Below are positions 5,624 through 7,630 of a DNA stretch of 7,630 nucleotides, in pieces. This stretch comes from Blastocatellia bacterium (GTDB lineage: Bacteria > Acidobacteriota > Blastocatellia > Pyrinomonadales > Pyrinomonadaceae). The notes under the pieces were generated by a model that saw only the letters and a list, made by a program, of their open reading frames with translations, searched no databases and had not been told where the DNA came from. Every line of letters begins with the position of its first letter. The first letter of the stretch is position 1. Made by a program: the position numbers and the translations under genes. The DNA lies in assembly GCA_003487805.1 (NCBI GenBank), contig DNNE01000058.1:2591-10220 (forward strand), in the 5' to 3' direction.

Positions 5624-6316
5624 ATGGCAAGCAAGCAAAAACAACTCGCTTACACAATTCAGGGCGGCGGCGCTAGTAACTTAACCCCGCAGATTAATAT
5701 TGGATAGCCTATAAACGGCGGCGCCACGATCACCCCCCGAACTACCCGAGGCGCCCTCCTGGACGAGTTCTATTGGGTGTGCATCCTGAGGCCGTATACG
5801 CCGTGGATAATCCTTACCGACTTTGTGATTCCCGGGGCGAGCAACTCGACGGTCCCGGCCGGGGTGGAAGCCGCGATGAGCGAGCCCGGTAACATTTTTG
5901 TGGTGGCGACCAGACAACTGAGCATCCAACATGTGCCGACGGGTGATTGGTTGAATTACCTCCTCAAATACGGCGCCGGCCGTGAATTGCAACGCATCAA
6001 CCAGCTGAGTACGACAACTACACCCGGCTTATTTAAAAACGCCGGCTATGTTCTTGCCAGTACGACTGGCCCACGCGGTGGATCCAATATTCCGCCCCCG
6101 TCATACGAAGCGTCTACCCTCACCGATCCGGTAACGATTGTGGCGATGTCGATAAAGTCGTACAGCGAAGATGGTCCTTACTCTCTTATCGATAGCTATA
6201 CAACTGACGTGCGCATGAAGAGCTCGAGGGCGACTGCCAGGACAAAAGGAAAGACCACGAGGCCCAAGTCAAAGGGCAAGGCTCCGAAGACAACCCGCTC
6301 TAAGTCAAAGCGCTAG
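5624..6316 (+). pseudogene. ILEI/PANDER-like protein with basic tail, interrupted by in-frame TAG
   Basis: The ATG at 5624 has a strong ribosome-binding site (GGAGGA, 5611-5616). The frame runs 27 codons (MASKQKQLAY, then TIQGGGASNLTPQINIG) to TAG at 5705-5707, and continues in the same frame without another stop for 202 codons to TAG at 6314-6316. Read through, the product has 230 residues. Residues 48-155 resemble the ILEI/PANDER fold in layout (strand EFYWVCILRP, helix around AGVEAAMSEPG, strand NIFVVATRQ, helix WLNYLLKYGAGRELQRI, strand GYVLASTTGPRG); this is pattern-based inference. Residues 199-230 are a Lys/Arg/Ser/Thr-rich tail of histone-H1 or AlgP type, likely to bind nucleic acid. 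A GTG at 5777 would restart translation but lacks a ribosome-binding site and would cut a predicted strand. The most likely explanations are a recent nonsense mutation or a sequencing error; readthrough is possible. Confidence 0.65.
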
Positions 6317-6345
6317 AGACATCATCGAAGATGACTTTCAACGAG

Positions 6346-6361
6346 CCCCGATTCATCGGGG
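6346..6361 (+). terminator. Hairpin after the ILEI-like gene
   Basis: CCCCGAT-TC-ATCGGGG is a perfect 7-bp GC-rich stem 30 bp after the stop codon. No T-run follows, so intrinsic termination is uncertain. It also occupies the place of the third stem of repeat copy C. Confidence 0.3.
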
Positions 6362-6364
6362 CGG

Positions 6365-6441
6365 TCAGAGCTAAGCCCAGGGCGAGGCTATGCGAGCCTT
6401 GGGTTGCGTAAAAATAATTGTTCGGAGCCGCGGAGAGGCGA
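6365..6441 (-). repeat. Multi-hairpin repeat, copy C (inverted)
   Basis: On the minus strand it starts TCGCCTCTCCGCGGCTCCG and continues through ACGCAACCCAAGGCTCGC to GGGCTTAGCTCT, matching copies A and B. It lacks their GCTGC-GCAGC stem, where a different stem (6346-6361) is found. It ends 6 bp from the transposase stop codon. Confidence 0.8.
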
Positions 6442-6447
6442 CCACAT

Positions 6448-6888
6448 CTATATCCAGAGATATTTCTCCTCAAACTCAATTCCGTGACTTTTAAGTAAGG
6501 CTTTGAACTCCTCCTCGAACGAGATCCTCGAATGATGGATCTCCTGATTACGAATGTACTCTCGCACACGGTCAACCTGCGATTCACTGACAGTGAACGC
6601 ACCATACTTCACCTGCCATTTGAATCTGCCGCGTGTCTTCCGATTGGCCCAGCCTGACGAAACTGATTTGAATTTACCAAGGAACTCCGAAATCGAGATC
6701 ACCGGTTTGATCCGGGCCAACACGTGAACATGGTCAGCCATTCCATTTATCTCCAGCGGCGTGCCATCGAGACGATTTACTAAGCCGCCCAGATACCGGT
6801 GCAGGTCTGGGCGCAACTCTTTGGTAATCAGCGGTAGCCGACCTTTTGTGCCATAAACGATGTGATAGAGGAGATTCGTGTAAGACAT
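6448..6888 (-). CDS. tnpA: IS200/IS605-type HUH transposase (TnpA, Y1 family)
   Basis: From ATG at 6888 the protein has 146 residues (MSYTNLLYHIVYGTKGR onward), the usual start and length of this family. An in-frame GTG at 6906 would add six residues. Numbered from that longer start, the HUH metal-binding motif is H59-V60-H61 (DHVHVLARI) and the catalytic tyrosine is Y117 in VREYIRNQEIHH, followed by the family's EEEFKALLKSHGIEF and EKYLWI end. Enzymes of this type cut and join single-stranded DNA at hairpin ends. The gene lies between inverted copies of a multi-hairpin repeat (C just after the stop, B 104 bp before the start), the arrangement expected of a transposase with its hairpin ends or of a REP-associated transposase. 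No TnpB gene is present. The gene appears intact. Confidence 0.92.
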   Translation of the reverse strand: MSYTNLLYHIVYGTKGRLPLITKELRPDLHRYLGGLVNRLDGTPLEINGMADHVHVLARIKPVISISEFLGKFKSVSSGWANRKTRGRFKWQVKYGAFTVSESQVDRVREYIRNQEIHHSRISFEEEFKALLKSHGIEFEEKYLWI

Positions 6889-6906
6889 CGTAAGATCGTA
6901 ACCCAC

Positions 6907-7208
6907 GAATCAAGCGAAAATTGACCGGTTAAGTTACTGGTGAGAGCAGAGCGATTAGATTAGTCTGGCAAATTTTTGCGAAAAGACTTGGGTCGCCGCT
7001 CCGCGGCTCCGGACAATTGTTTTCAACGCAACCCAAGACTCGTAAGGCCTCGCCTTGGGCTTAACTCTGGCCGCTGCTTCGCAGCTCGTTGGGGAATCGC
7101 AGAAGTGCGGGGCTCACTACAGGTCTTCTTGTTTAAGAACAGATTTTTCAATTTGCGATTTTCAATTCATAATTCGCAATGCTTATCGCCGCCCCCGCTC
7201 TTAACCCA
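6907..7208. other. 300-bp gene-free stretch with repeat copy B
   Basis: Bases 6907-6992 are the leader of the transposase gene. Copy B of the multi-hairpin repeat is at 6993-7087. Bases 7088-7200 separate it from the next gene and include a stretch (7146-7182) of loosely repeated CAATTTGCGATTTTCAATT-like sequence. In copy A this separating segment is absent. No promoter or RNA gene was recognised. Confidence 0.55.
6993..7087 (+). repeat. Multi-hairpin repeat, copy B
   Basis: About 95 bp with the same three stems as copy A: GCCGC-TCC-GCGGC; the long CCCAAG/CTTGGG stem, with changes in the loop; and GCTGC-TTC-GCAGC. It is inverted relative to copy C, with the same end of each copy facing the transposase gene. 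Confidence 0.8.
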
Positions 7209-7630
7209 ATGACTACTCCGCCCCTCCCCGATCACATCGAACTCCATCGCGATCGCATGTGGCGCCGCGACGAAGACCTTCGCGTTGAATCAGCTATTGA
7301 TGCCGAACGTTTTATCGAAGACGTGGGCTTTGCAAATACGCTGACAGATACCCGTCGCGCAGGTCCATCGTTGTACATCGCCGTGTGCGGTCGCCGTGAT
7401 GTTTCTTTGCCGCGCAACGTCCAGAAGAACGAAGAGACGCGGCTGACCTGGTACCTTAAGGACGAAGTCATGCGCCGCGGTCGCGTCTACTATGCGAAGC
7501 TCGCAGGCGGTCGTTCGATGTTTGTCGCGCCGCGATTGATCAACCATTTTGCCGCGGTGTGGATGCCCCGGCGCAAAGACGAGCCAACGGTTTTGTCCGT
7601 ACCAGCGCAGCGTGTTCTCAAAGTGCTCCG
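7209..7630 (+). CDS. AlkZ-related (winged-helix type) protein, N-terminal part
   Basis: ATG at 7209 opens a frame of 140 codons that runs off the window end. The sequence FIEDVGFANTLTD (35-47), GPSLYIAVCGRRD (52-64), PRNVQKNEE (68-76), LTWYLKDEVMRRGRVYYAKL (79-98) and FVAPRLINHF (105-114) fits, as I remember it, proteins annotated AlkZ-related. These are distant relatives of the YcaQ/AlkZ DNA glycosylases with HTH_42 domains that act on alkylated or crosslinked DNA. The diagnostic parts lie beyond the window, so function is tentative. The start is supported not by a ribosome-binding site (none is seen) but by the matching remnant at 5365, which keeps TAACCCA-ATG-AC. Codons are GC-rich compared with the restriction-modification genes. 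Confidence 0.6.
   Translation, partial: MTTPPLPDHIELHRDRMWRRDEDLRVESAIDAERFIEDVGFANTLTDTRRAGPSLYIAVCGRRDVSLPRNVQKNEETRLTWYLKDEVMRRGRVYYAKLAGGRSMFVAPRLINHFAAVWMPRRKDEPTVLSVPAQRVLKVL

Noticed and set aside
5705..5707. TAG as a recoded amino acid (pyrrolysine or reassigned code)
   Set aside because: Other genes here end at TAG, and no suppressor tRNA or pyl gene is in the window; a plain nonsense mutation or an error is simpler.

Overview
The window looks like an accessory, repeat-rich stretch of a bacterial chromosome. Acidobacteriota is the best guess and Verrucomicrobiota or a relative is possible. The guess rests on the types of interspersed hairpin repeats, an IS200-like transposase sitting between such repeats, and a hypothetical protein and an AlkZ-like protein that I associate from memory with those groups; no rRNA or other marker gene is present. 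GC content is uneven: bases 3721-3780, inside the methyltransferase gene, are 24/60 GC, while bases 7441-7500, inside the last gene, are 36/60.

Left part (1-4490): this is a row of gene modules separated by six copies of one short interspersed repeat, called R here (core GGCCTGACCCC, preceded by an AATCGCAAAATCG-like arm). R1 (+) is followed by the 3' part of an unrecognised gene (to 339). R2 (+) and R3 (-) bracket a two-gene unit: an exported Cys-rich Ig-like protein (587-1309) and a single-pass membrane protein (1332-2153). R4 (+) and R5 (+) bracket what may be a decayed gene tail. R5 (+) and R6 (-) bracket a complete type II restriction-modification system. Its endonuclease (2614-3411) closely resembles SmaI (CCCGGG), and its partner is a beta-class N4-cytosine methyltransferase (3394-4269). 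The two genes converge and overlap by 18 bp at their 3' ends.

Middle (4490-4752): a non-coding stretch carrying a pair of REP-type palindromes in inverted orientation (BIME-like). The two stems differ by compensatory base changes.

Right part (4753-7630): a helical hypothetical protein on the minus strand appears to lose its 5' end at copy A of a second repeat family, about 95 bp long with several hairpins. Copy A is followed by a 21-codon remnant of the 5' end of the gene found whole at 7209. Next is a gene for a putative ILEI/PANDER-like protein with a histone-like basic tail, interrupted by an in-frame TAG at codon 28. An IS200/IS605-type HUH transposase gene follows, flanked by inverted copies C and B of the multi-hairpin repeat. 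The window ends inside an AlkZ-related gene.

The most interesting feature is the architecture: intact accessory modules enclosed by inverted R copies, with truncated gene pieces between direct or abutting copies. This suggests that the repeats mark the boundaries at which cassettes were moved, lost or broken.
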